Shown here piece by piece: positions 53,260 to 61,742 of a stretch of 64,000 nucleotides of DNA. Numbering within the stretch: the stretch's first letter is position 1; every line of letters begins with the position of its first letter. The notes under the pieces are model-generated. The model saw nothing but the letters and a program-made list of their open reading frames with translations. It had not been told where the DNA came from and ran no database searches. The stretch lies in the NCBI GenBank assembly GCA_047973225.1, contig JBKEBQ010000023.1, positions 1 through 64,000 of the forward strand, read 5' to 3'. The stretch is from JBKEBQ01 sp047973225 (GTDB taxonomy: Bacteria; Bacillota_I; Bacilli_A; Erysipelotrichales; Erysipelotrichaceae). Made by a program: the position numbers and the translations under genes.

Positions 53260-56200
53260 ATGAAAAAAATTGTGAAAAGTATTATCGTGGCTTTCTTAGT
53301 TTTTTTGAGCTGTCAAGTAAGCACGAAACCCATCGTTTTCGCAAACGATGAATTAAGTCCATATCTAGCATTGGATGTTAGTTTTGAGGACTCCATAGAG
53401 GATGCATCTACCAACAATACCAAGGGAAATATTATTGGTGATGTAAAATTTGTGAAAGGTATAAAAGGTAAGGCAATTCATATTGTGAATGGAACTGAGG
53501 GAAGCAAGGACCATCACAAAGCTGTACAATATGTCGATTTCGGCAAAAGCGAAAATTTGACATTTGGAAAAGAAGACTATACATTGTCTTTTTGGCTAAA
53601 TTCTAAAGCGGATGCCGGTGATGGTGCAGCCTTACTTTCAAATAAAGATTTTTATTCAGGCTCCAATGTCGGTTTTACTGCCGGAATTTTTGGCAATGGC
53701 TTGCGTTTTAACTTTACCCCTAGTGGGGCAAGCCGTAAAGACATCAATCCAATATCAGATATAGAAACAATGCAAGCAGGATGGCATCACTATACCATTT
53801 CCATTGATCGTGGGAATAAAATAATAGCATATCGTGATGGAGAAGTTGCCAAAGATTTAGACATCAGCAATCTATCCACATCCATCAATACAGATTATAA
53901 TTTCGTATTGGGTGCATCTGGTGTATTTGAAAATGGTGTCGTAGATGCGAAAATTGATGAATTGAAAGTTTATAAAACAACGCTATCAAAACAACAAGCA
54001 CAAATGTTGCACCTTGATGGATTGGCCAACCAAACATTCCAAGATGCACAAGAAGTATATGAAACGTACAACATTTCAGCAGTAGACAAAACATTATTAG
54101 AAACACTAAAAAATAACATCGCTACTTTAGAAACTTGGTTAGATAAAACTGGCGATACAAGTAATTATGATGACATTCAAACTGCAATATCTGCAACAAA
54201 AGCTGCTCAAACAGCCGTTATCAATTCCATTGATGAAGTGCCTCAAAAAGGGCAGGTGTTGTATTTAGACTTCGAAGAAAACACAAAAGATAAATCTGGT
54301 TATCGTCATGATGGTGAAATTGTCAATACCGGTGGCGGAAGTTTCTCTTATGGCATTGGTGCTGTTGGTAAAGCCATTCGCATTCAAAGTCCAAACGCTT
54401 ATGTTGAAAGTCCTGATGGTGGTGATGCAAGCGAATATATTACATTGCCAAAATCTCAAGATTTAGATTTTGCGGATAAAGATTTTTCAATCGCTTTGTG
54501 GACAAAGGTTACAAAGGCTCCAACTGGAGGAAGTTCAAATGCTTTAATTTCAAATAAAAATTGGTACTCTGGAGGAAATAAGGGCTTTACCTTGGGAACT
54601 TTCCGCAATGGAACCACTGTTAATGTAACCGCCGAGCAAGGAGGACGCCTTGATACCAGTAGATATCTAACCGCTGATAATAATTGGCATTTTTTGGTAG
54701 TCAATGTAAATCGAAGTGAAAATGAACTAGAATTTTATATTGATAATACATTACAAGAAACCAAAGATATTAGCGCAATGCAGGGATCGATTAGTGCTAG
54801 TGGATTGCCTTGGGTGATTGGCGCATCCGGTGCTTTTTCAAACGGTGTTGAAGACGCTTATTTTGATGAAGTACGTATGTATAAAAGAATTCTTCAAGCA
54901 GATGAACAAACAGCTCTATATGAACAATTTGATGAAGTTAATCTGCTATTGAATGAATTAGAACAAGCAAAAAAAATTGTTGATGAGCAAGAACAAACAG
55001 GGCAAGCAAGTCCAAAGCGCGTGCAAGAAGCTAGAAGTGGATTTACGTATATTGAAGCATCAATTCACGATGCTGACGATCGTAAAGTAACACGCTTAAC
55101 ACGTGACTTAAATAACATTATGGATCGCTTCTATCAAACATCAAAACCGATCTTAACATTTAATACCATTACGGACACACACGTAGATCGAGGTCATGGT
55201 GAAAGCGAAAATTATGATAATTATCTTCAAGATATTCGTTGGTTAAATCCTGATAGTAAAGTCATTATGAACTCTGGTGACTTCACCAACAATGCAAGAC
55301 CAAATGAGTTTAAAACCTACTATGAAACACTTGAAAAAAATGCCATTGAAGGAAGACAATACATCAATACTTTAGGAAACCACGATGTTCGTTGGTTATG
55401 TGGAAATACCAATCCAGAATCTGCAAAAGATCCAACCATTCCAACGTGTTATCCAGACGATAAGGATGCAAATAAATGGAAAACGCAATATCTTCAATAC
55501 AATACACCATATATGGGAGACGATTGGGATGGTGAAAGTGTCTACCATAAAAAATGGGTAGATGGATATTTATTCTTATCTATCAATACTGAAAAAGATC
55601 TAAAAGATTGGGCATACTTATCCGATGAGCAATTAACTTGGTTAGACGAATCTTTAAAAGAAACAGATCCAAATAAACCAGTATTCCTTTCTTTGCATCA
55701 AATCCTTGATGGAACCGCAAATTATGAAAAAGGGGATGTAGTCGGAGAACAGGATGAAGCATTAAAAGCCGTCCTTCGTAAATATCCACATGCTGTCTTA
55801 TATACAGGTCACATTCATAGCACAGCCGATCGTGCCGATTTATACCATGGTGATTGGGGATTCATGATGGATATGGCATCATACAGCTATGCCTATACTC
55901 CAGGACAAGACAAACGTAATCAAATATCATATCAAACAGAGGTGTTTGAAGACAAGGTTGTAATTAAGGTTCGTGACCATACAAGTGGTGAATGGCTGGA
56001 TGAATATGAAAAGGAATTTTGGATTGATGATCCAGTGCCAGCGGACCCTAACATTGATACCTATGATATTGATACCAGTAAAATTAGCATTAGCACAGGC
56101 AGTAATGAACCAGATAAAATAGCAGAGAACATGCTTGATGGTGATAGCGAAACGATTTGGCATTCAAAATGGACCGGCTTAGGCAGTACACGTGATGAAA

Positions 56201-57690
56201 CATGGGTGAACATGAAATTGGATGAACCTATGGAAGTAGCAGGATTCCGTTATAAACCAAGACCTGGCGGTGGTAATGGATCCATTAAAAAGTTTGATGT
56301 GTATGTAAGTAATGATAATGGCCTTCTATACAGAAAACAAAAGAGTTATACAAAACAAGCAAGTGGTGAATTTAAAGTCGGTAATGAGAATTGGAAAATG
56401 TTTGAATTTGATCCTGTAATTGCGACTGATGTAAAAATTCAAATTCTTGAAAATAATGGCGATGGAATTTATGGTTCGGGTGCTGAAATGCGCTTAATGA
56501 AAAGTAAAACAGCAGACTTAGAAGAAAAAATAAAAACGGAAATTGCTTCTTTTGAACAACTAAATAAACTGTATTACATGCCTGCTTCTTACTTAGCGTT
56601 AAAGGATAAAATTGATCTTGCAAAACAAGCACTAAAAAACCCTAATGAACAAGAACTAAGCGAACTCCTTAGTCAAATAGAAGAAAAAACCGCCGCTTTA
56701 GAGTTACGCCCTGTCACCAACCTAAATGATAGCTACGACCTCATATACGATGAAAAAATAGCAGTGTCACCGCTTTTAACTGGCGGAATTTGGGAAGCTA
56801 GTTCTAGTGGTATTGTGGAAATTACAAATGTAGAAAAGGGATATCAACTTCATGCACAGAAAGTCGGAGAAACAACGCTCACCTATACGGCCATCAATGG
56901 CGCACAAAAAGATGTAAGTGTAAAGGTCATTGCGAACACTACTAAATTAATGGATAAAATTGCAGAGATGGAAACTTTGGATAAAGCAGCGTATACACCT
57001 GCTTCACTTGCAAAATTGCAACAACAAATAAACAAAGCAAAAACACTTTTAGAAGGCGCAAAGGATCAAGCAGACATTGAAGAAGCCATTACACAATTAG
57101 ATCAAGCAAAACAAGCTTTGATAAAACGTGCGGATAAAACTGAACTGACTTCTTTATCAGAAGATCTAAAAACATATGAAGAATCTGCGTATACACCACA
57201 CAGCTTTAACGTTTTGCAACAGCAACTAGATCGTGTTGCAAACATCCTCGTTGATGAAAATGTCACACAAGAAAATGTTGACCAATTGGTGCAAGATTTA
57301 TTAGCTGCAAAAAATACGTTAATCAAGCAAGAGCTTGTTGATCAATTAGAGGAAACATTAAATAAAGCAAAAACACATAAAGAAAAAGATTACACCAAAG
57401 CTAGTTATAAAAACCTAGCATCAGCAATGAATAATGCAAAACAAATGTTGGAAGATGTCAAAAACAGAACCCTTAATGAAGAACAAGTAATCGAGATGGA
57501 AAAATCATTAACACAAGCCATCAATGACTTGAAGATAAAGGAAACAGAAGTAACAAAACCAGACCCTGAGTCTCCCGCTGCATCGATTGATACATCGGAC
57601 ACAAGCAATTTATCAATGTTATTGATGTCCTTTATGGTTGCCGGAATCTTTCTTATCTATACAAAGAAAAAAAAGTTTATAAAAAAATAG
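53260..57690 (+). CDS. Surface metallophosphoesterase with LamG, discoidin and FIVAR domains
   Basis: Secreted protein of 1476 residues. Signal peptide 1-29; LamG/concanavalin-like domains about 35-250 and 330-560; calcineurin-like phosphoesterase about 630-890; a discoidin (F5/8 type C, CBM32-like) domain about 940-1090; an Ig-like domain and FIVAR repeats to about 1430; then DTSDTSN, a membrane helix and basic tail. Metal-site residues are all present: Asp639, His641, Asp674, Asn707-His708, His813, His851 and His853. Substrate unknown; the sugar-binding-type flanks suggest phosphorylated glycans or nucleotides at host surfaces. SD GGGAGGAG. Confidence 0.88.
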   Translation: MKKIVKSIIVAFLVFLSCQVSTKPIVFANDELSPYLALDVSFEDSIEDASTNNTKGNIIGDVKFVKGIKGKAIHIVNGTEGSKDHHKAVQYVDFGKSENLTFGKEDYTLSFWLNSKADAGDGAALLSNKDFYSGSNVGFTAGIFGNGLRFNFTPSGASRKDINPISDIETMQAGWHHYTISIDRGNKIIAYRDGEVAKDLDISNLSTSINTDYNFVLGASGVFENGVVDAKIDELKVYKTTLSKQQAQMLHLDGLANQTFQDAQEVYETYNISAVDKTLLETLKNNIATLETWLDKTGDTSNYDDIQTAISATKAAQTAVINSIDEVPQKGQVLYLDFEENTKDKSGYRHDGEIVNTGGGSFSYGIGAVGKAIRIQSPNAYVESPDGGDASEYITLPKSQDLDFADKDFSIALWTKVTKAPTGGSSNALISNKNWYSGGNKGFTLGTFRNGTTVNVTAEQGGRLDTSRYLTADNNWHFLVVNVNRSENELEFYIDNTLQETKDISAMQGSISASGLPWVIGASGAFSNGVEDAYFDEVRMYKRILQADEQTALYEQFDEVNLLLNELEQAKKIVDEQEQTGQASPKRVQEARSGFTYIEASIHDADDRKVTRLTRDLNNIMDRFYQTSKPILTFNTITDTHVDRGHGESENYDNYLQDIRWLNPDSKVIMNSGDFTNNARPNEFKTYYETLEKNAIEGRQYINTLGNHDVRWLCGNTNPESAKDPTIPTCYPDDKDANKWKTQYLQYNTPYMGDDWDGESVYHKKWVDGYLFLSINTEKDLKDWAYLSDEQLTWLDESLKETDPNKPVFLSLHQILDGTANYEKGDVVGEQDEALKAVLRKYPHAVLYTGHIHSTADRADLYHGDWGFMMDMASYSYAYTPGQDKRNQISYQTEVFEDKVVIKVRDHTSGEWLDEYEKEFWIDDPVPADPNIDTYDIDTSKISISTGSNEPDKIAENMLDGDSETIWHSKWTGLGSTRDETWVNMKLDEPMEVAGFRYKPRPGGGNGSIKKFDVYVSNDNGLLYRKQKSYTKQASGEFKVGNENWKMFEFDPVIATDVKIQILENNGDGIYGSGAEMRLMKSKTADLEEKIKTEIASFEQLNKLYYMPASYLALKDKIDLAKQALKNPNEQELSELLSQIEEKTAALELRPVTNLNDSYDLIYDEKIAVSPLLTGGIWEASSSGIVEITNVEKGYQLHAQKVGETTLTYTAINGAQKDVSVKVIANTTKLMDKIAEMETLDKAAYTPASLAKLQQQINKAKTLLEGAKDQADIEEAITQLDQAKQALIKRADKTELTSLSEDLKTYEESAYTPHSFNVLQQQLDRVANILVDENVTQENVDQLVQDLLAAKNTLIKQELVDQLEETLNKAKTHKEKDYTKASYKNLASAMNNAKQMLEDVKNRTLNEEQVIEMEKSLTQAINDLKIKETEVTKPDPESPAASIDTSDTSNLSMLLMSFMVAGIFLIYTKKKKFIKK

Positions 57691-57767
57691 TTTGTTTCAA
57701 ACTATAATTTGAACCAACATTAAGGATTGTATGATTTTTATAAAGTTTAAAGTTCCTTAATAAAGCA

Positions 57768-57809
57768 AAAAAAGCAACGATCACATTTCTAATGTGTAGT
57801 TGCTTTTTT
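57768..57809. terminator. Bidirectional terminator between the phosphoesterase and TIM-barrel genes
   Basis: AAAAAAGCAAC (57768-57778) pairs with GTTGCTTTTTT (57799-57809), with an inner CACAT/ATGTG stem; T runs on both strands. Confidence 0.85.
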
Positions 57810-57831
57810 GTTATGATTTTCTTGAATTTGA

Positions 57832-58731
57832 TTATCTATTGATAGATCTGGAAATCATGGAAACACTATGGCGCATTCCACGAATTGCTTTGCTCATCGC
57901 AAAAATATTTTCAACAGGAGCTAACCCTGCATATCCGGCATCACCTATATGTTGAATATCTACACCACAAATTTTATTCTCTATTGCTATTTGTGCAATT
58001 GTTTCTGGATCACTGCTTTCTTGACTTGTACCAATTGCACTGAGCACCAACACATCTTTTTCATGTGCTCGTTTTACAATTCGCTTTAAATCCATACTGT
58101 CAAATCCTGGCACTGTTCCAACCGCAGGAACCAAAATAATATCCGCACCAGCCTCTATGAAAGCATCAAGTGTTACTACATCAATGATCTTCTCACTTGC
58201 TCCAGCACCATGCATCTTTCCTGCAATAATTAGACCTGAAAAATGTTTTTTTGCTATTTCTAATGTTTTGATGATTTCTTTATTGCTCACCCCTGTCCCA
58301 GGATTTCCTGTAAAACAAACAAAGTCAAACTTTAAGCGCTCTATTTCTTGAATGGTTTTTAAACTCGCTTGTCTTCCTTGCGAAATTTCTAAGCGTTCTT
58401 CTGCCATATTTACCGCTTCATCAACCGGCTCTAAGTTTACACCAATAGGACGGCCAACCAATGCGTGCAGTTCTTCTACTACATTTTGTTTTGTTTCTAC
58501 TAGTCCATGAATCACGGGATTGAGTACATCAAGTCCATTAAGTAAAATTAAATCTGCGCCAAACGCTCTTGCTAATTCGGCATTTGTAATGTCCTCTACA
58601 GAGGGCATTCTAAAAGTAACATTCTCACTCATAATAATACGTCCTTCACTTGCTGCAATACTTTGCTTCAACTCTTGTGCAGTCATAGACAGTATTTCTG
58701 ATGCATTACAGCTAATAAACCTTTTGTTCAT
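57832..58731 (-). CDS. TIM-barrel-like protein of unknown function (often labelled HAD-like; DUF7916 type)
   Basis: 299 residues resembling a conserved Bacillota family often mislabelled as haloacid dehalogenase-like. Start NKRFISCNASEILSMTAQEL, then SIAASEGRIIMSEN, FGADLILLNGLDVLNP, a Gly-rich KMHGAGASEK and ADIILVPAVGTVPGFD. The alternating beta/alpha pattern suggests a TIM barrel. In other genomes it often sits by sugar transport genes; here it is alone. No HAD motif I (DxDxT) is present. Enzyme activity unknown. SD AAGGAG. Confidence 0.7.
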   Translation of the reverse strand: MNKRFISCNASEILSMTAQELKQSIAASEGRIIMSENVTFRMPSVEDITNAELARAFGADLILLNGLDVLNPVIHGLVETKQNVVEELHALVGRPIGVNLEPVDEAVNMAEERLEISQGRQASLKTIQEIERLKFDFVCFTGNPGTGVSNKEIIKTLEIAKKHFSGLIIAGKMHGAGASEKIIDVVTLDAFIEAGADIILVPAVGTVPGFDSMDLKRIVKRAHEKDVLVLSAIGTSQESSDPETIAQIAIENKICGVDIQHIGDAGYAGLAPVENIFAMSKAIRGMRHSVSMISRSINR

Positions 58732-58808
58732 ATTCGTTCTCCTTTTAATTATTATATGTAACTTATATTCATAATAAATGACCGTCTTTTTATTGTCAAT
58801 TTTTTCAA

Positions 58809-59335
58809 TTACATCGAAAAAAGATGCGCATCTAATTTATCAAGTGTTGCTATTTTTTCTTGCATCAACTTTTGCACTTTACGTGAATGCGTATTGTGCT
58901 CTAAAGATATAAGATATTTTTTCATTGTCTTTTTCGCTTAGCGTTTGGCTTTAGGCGATACTACATGTTTTTCTCTTAGCCATCTATTTAAAGTGGAATC
59001 AGAGACTTTGATATGTAAGTCAACAAAAACAATTTCACAGAAATGTCAAGATTTGTATCTTGGAAGCCATTAATATACATATCAACAATTTTTTGCTTAT
59101 CTTCATTTGAAAAAATCGCAGCAGGTTTTCTACCTTTATTTTTGTGTCTAAATTCTTGTTTACCTTGATTTTTATAAACAATGATCAATTGATTAATCGT
59201 GCGTCTTGTACATTGTAGTTTACGCATAGCAACATTTTTATTATCATTCGTATCAACTAGTTTCTTTATTACTTCATATTTTTTTAATTCCTGCATTATT
59301 AGCTCTACCGCTCTTATAATTACCTCATCTTTCAT
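58809..59335 (-). mobile_element. ISNCY-like transposase N-terminal remnant
   Basis: N-terminal helix-turn-helix part of an ISNCY/IS1202-type transposase: MRKLQCTRRTINQLIIVYKN, then KGRKPAAIFSNEDKQKIVDM. A frameshift near 59045 leads into HFCEIVFVDLHIKVSDSTLN and VVSPKAKR; one in-frame stop follows, and the trace continues to AHLFSM before ending. The DDE catalytic part is missing. Not functional. Confidence 0.6.
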
Positions 59336-59431
59336 AGATGGTAATCATACAACTGTATGGAGACATTATCATATGAACCACACACATGTGAATAAACTCT
59401 ATAATTCCTCCTTTTATATTTATGAAAAACT

Positions 59432-59440
59432 TGATATAAT
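59432..59440 (+). promoter_or_regulatory. Extended -10 promoter of the zinc-ribbon gene
   Basis: TGATATAAT, 31 nt before the ATG at 59472, with TGGAGG as SD between. Confidence 0.5.
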
Positions 59441-59471
59441 ATAAATCATTACAACATTCTGGAGGTTATGT

Positions 59472-59876
59472 ATGCAACGATTCAAATACGCTCTATATCG
59501 CTTTATGTATGGAAGATATGGTAGCGATACTTTAAATATCACAATACTGATTACAGGTTTTTTATTAAGTCTATGCAATAGTTTGTGGTTTGGAAATACT
59601 TTTCTTCCATGGGTTTCTTTTTTATTATATTTTTTGTGTATTTATCGAATGTATTCAAAAAAGATCACCCAGCGCCGAAAAGAAAATACTAAGTTTTTAA
59701 GTTTTTTTCGCCCTCTTACTCGCAGAATAAATCTATATAAAAAACAAAAAATAGATCCTTCTCATCGTTACTTTATTTGCCCTTGCTGCAAACAAAGTAT
59801 TCGCGTACCTCGTGGTCGAGGAAAAATCGAAATTACATGCCCTTCTTGTAAACAAAAGTTCATTAAAAAATCGTAA
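59472..59876 (+). CDS. Small membrane protein with C-terminal zinc ribbon
   Basis: 134 residues. One or two hydrophobic segments (about 24-55, ITGFLLSLCNSLWF and FLPWVSFLLYFLCIY), a basic stretch (about 62-95), then a CPCC...CPSC zinc ribbon (ICPCCKQSIRVPRGRGKIEITCPSCKQKF). Looks like a membrane-tethered nucleic-acid- or protein-binding ribbon. Function unknown; similar small proteins occur across gut Bacillota. Its own promoter and terminator make it monocistronic. Confidence 0.75.
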   Translation: MQRFKYALYRFMYGRYGSDTLNITILITGFLLSLCNSLWFGNTFLPWVSFLLYFLCIYRMYSKKITQRRKENTKFLSFFRPLTRRINLYKKQKIDPSHRYFICPCCKQSIRVPRGRGKIEITCPSCKQKFIKKS

Positions 59877-59882
59877 ATTAAT

Positions 59883-59908
59883 AAAAAGCGAAAATCATTT
59901 CGCTTTTT
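59883..59908. terminator. Bidirectional terminator
   Basis: AAAAAGCGAAA (59883-59893) pairs with TTTCGCTTTTT (59898-59908), between the convergent zinc-ribbon and mutarotase genes. Confidence 0.85.
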
Positions 59909-60764
59909 ATTTTTCAATAGAAATCGTATACGAAATATTGAACTCTTCATCTGGTTTTAAGTTTATCATGCCTTCGCGCTGTTCAAACGAAATATCATTT
60001 TTTTGGAAATCAGGCAATGTACACCAAGGTTCAATGCATACAAAAGGAGCTCCTTTGCTCGCTGTCCATAAAGCGAGATACGTAAATCCTTCAATGGAAA
60101 TACGAATGCTATGTCTTTTACTTTGTAAGCTTACAAATTTACTTTTCATCCCCTTAAAAATATACGTAGAAACTTTTTTAAATTCACTATAGTTAAACGC
60201 CAATTCCTTCATCTTGACCTTTTTGTAATATGGCTTTGTTTGCCCTTCAAAGATGAGTTGTTCAAGTTCTTCCACTTCTTCAAAAACAAGTTTATAATCT
60301 TCAAACATCTCTTTAGATGTAATAGGACAATTAAATCCAGGATGCAAGCCGAATCCAAATGGCATTGTTTCATTATCCTTATTTTTAATTTTGTAGTCAA
60401 TTTGAAGAGTGGAATCACACAACATATAGTGAATTTGGTATCTAAACTCGTAAGGATATACCTGCCTTGTGGCTTCATTACTACAAAGTGCAAAAGCAAT
60501 AGAGGTCTCATCCTGCTTGATACAAGTCAAATTTGAGATACGGATGAATCCATGATTTTTTAGTGCATAGATATTTCCTTTTGCTTTATATTGTTTGGTA
60601 TAGGTATTAGCTACAATCGGAAAGAGCGTCGGATTTTTACCAGTCCAAAACTGTTCGCTTCCTTGCCAAAGATAATTCACCTTTGTTTCTAAATCCTGAA
60701 AAGATAGCATTTCCCCACCTTTGCTTGTGAACGTAACTTCAAATTTTGCATTTTTTATATTCAT
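59907..60764 (-). CDS. Aldose 1-epimerase (galactose mutarotase-like) family protein
   Basis: LacX/GalM-type fold of 285 residues, interconverting anomers of a sugar or sugar phosphate. Visible features are LWQGSEQFWTGKNPTLFPIV, LKNHGFIRIS, FGFGLHPGFNCPI with the usual His, and CIEPWCTLPDF near the catalytic Glu region. Substrate unknown. Monocistronic with its own terminator. Confidence 0.85.
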   Translation of the reverse strand: MNIKNAKFEVTFTSKGGEMLSFQDLETKVNYLWQGSEQFWTGKNPTLFPIVANTYTKQYKAKGNIYALKNHGFIRISNLTCIKQDETSIAFALCSNEATRQVYPYEFRYQIHYMLCDSTLQIDYKIKNKDNETMPFGFGLHPGFNCPITSKEMFEDYKLVFEEVEELEQLIFEGQTKPYYKKVKMKELAFNYSEFKKVSTYIFKGMKSKFVSLQSKRHSIRISIEGFTYLALWTASKGAPFVCIEPWCTLPDFQKNDISFEQREGMINLKPDEEFNISYTISIEK

Positions 60765-60875
60765 TTCTTGCTCCTTACTGATATTATAAAAATACGTTTT
60801 TTTCTATCCATGATCTTACTTTTTTTCATTTATTCTATAATTGTAACATATTTTCATTCTTTGGTTGTAGTTTGC

Positions 60876-60904
60876 TTGACTATCGACTGAAACTCGTTTA
60901 TTAT
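60876..60904 (+). promoter_or_regulatory. Promoter of candidate small RNA 1
   Basis: TTGACT (60876-60881), 17-nt spacer, TATTAT (60899-60904). Near-consensus housekeeping promoter with no ORF behind it. Confidence 0.65.
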
Positions 60905-60910
60905 ATAGAA

Positions 60911-60997
60911 GTAAAGTGAAGTACTTATATCCCTTTCCTATCTTCCTACTTCACTTTACACCCCTAAAAAAAACAATTTCGTATTGTTTTTTTTTTT
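60911..60997 (+). ncRNA. Candidate small RNA 1: perfect 13-bp stem with C/U-rich loop
   Basis: Starts 7 nt after the -10. GTAAAGTGAAGTA (60911-60923) pairs perfectly with TACTTCACTTTAC (60947-60959) around a 23-nt pyrimidine-rich loop holding TCCCTTTCC and CTTCC. A terminator (AAAAAACAAT/ATTGTTTTTT, 60968-60992) plus T run follows, giving about 87 nt. The loop could pair with purine-rich Shine-Dalgarno sites, as C-rich regulatory RNAs of Firmicutes do. The region lacks an ORF. The minus-strand reading is possible but has no promoter as good. Confidence 0.55.
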
Positions 60998-61032
60998 CAG
61001 AAACTGTTCACAACTTCTTCACCTTAGTCATT

Positions 61033-61038
61033 TATACT
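61033..61038 (+). promoter_or_regulatory. -10 box of candidate small RNA 2
   Basis: TATACT 7 nt before the second stem. The -35 is poor: TTCACA at 61007 is 20 nt away. Confidence 0.35.
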
Positions 61039-61044
61039 ATAAAC

Positions 61045-61146
61045 AGTTAGATAAGTTTCTTCCCTCCCCTTGATCTTCAGATCTCTTCTTATCTAACGAA
61101 ATTATAAAAAAATAATCTTCTCTTCTTGCGAGTAGATTATTTTTTT
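61045..61146 (+). ncRNA. Candidate small RNA 2: second stem with C/U-rich loop
   Basis: GTTAGATAAG (61046-61055) pairs perfectly with CTTATCTAAC (61088-61097) around a 32-nt loop with CTTCCCTCCCC and an inner GATC-TTCA-GATC mini-stem. A hairpin AATAATCT/AGATTATT followed by T7 (about 61107-61146) ends it and doubles as terminator of the convergent nuclease gene. The same order of parts as candidate 1: -10, 6-7 nt, long stem, pyrimidine loop, terminator. Confidence 0.45.
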
Positions 61147-61742
61147 ATCTGCTTTTTCATTTCTCTATGCAGTTTTCTTAATTTTGACTTGCGCCCTTTT
61201 TTAGCAAAGAAAAACACCCCAACAAAACAAATTCCTAATATCGTGATATATCCATACTTTGTATCTTCATATGATTCATCACTCCACATATTCAATTGTT
61301 GTTTTTTTGCCTGTGCTTCTTTTTCATATAGACGATTTGTATATTTATAATCTCCATAAATATACTTAACTTCTGCTAAACCTTCACTCACCAAACGCTC
61401 TTGCAGCAATTGCTCATCAACAAACACCCAAGCCAATAAGCGATCGTATTTATCGCGCAAATTGCTTGTTTCATATTCTAAGCCGATACTTTTTGCATTT
61501 TTTAAAGCATCACATACATAGGCACTTGCCTGTTTCCCATAGGCTTCTTGCTGTTTGGTATATTCTGGTGCATTGATTGCTAAAAAGCGAACTTTCTCAA
61601 TCCTACCATCAACTACAAGATGCGCAGTATCCCCATCTACACAACGAGAAAAATTCACCGGTTCTATTTGTGCATTTACAGATACCATACTTATGTTAGA
61701 AACCATCAATGCTACAAACAGCATCATACTTGTTTTTTTCAT
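61137..61742 (-). CDS. Thermonuclease-family nuclease, membrane-anchored
   Basis: Secreted Staphylococcus-nuclease fold (SNase). Signal peptide about 1-24, then CVDGDTAHLVVDGRIEKVRFLAINAPE with the active Arg/Glu, YGKQASAYV, and YDRLLAWVFVDEQLLQERLVSEGLAEV. Unlike secreted Nuc, it has a C-terminal transmembrane helix (about 170-188) and a basic tail, so it is probably tethered to the membrane. Starts in an ATGA overlap with the lipoprotein gene; last gene of the alr operon. Confidence 0.88.
   Translation of the reverse strand: MKKTSMMLFVALMVSNISMVSVNAQIEPVNFSRCVDGDTAHLVVDGRIEKVRFLAINAPEYTKQQEAYGKQASAYVCDALKNAKSIGLEYETSNLRDKYDRLLAWVFVDEQLLQERLVSEGLAEVKYIYGDYKYTNRLYEKEAQAKKQQLNMWSDESYEDTKYGYITILGICFVGVFFFAKKGRKSKLRKLHREMKKQIKK

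Noticed and set aside
60764..61136. The two hairpins as a 5' leader riboswitch of the mutarotase gene (minus strand)
   Set aside because: The best promoter reads on the plus strand, the longest T run follows the plus-strand hairpin, and no known riboswitch class is recognisable. Not fully excluded.
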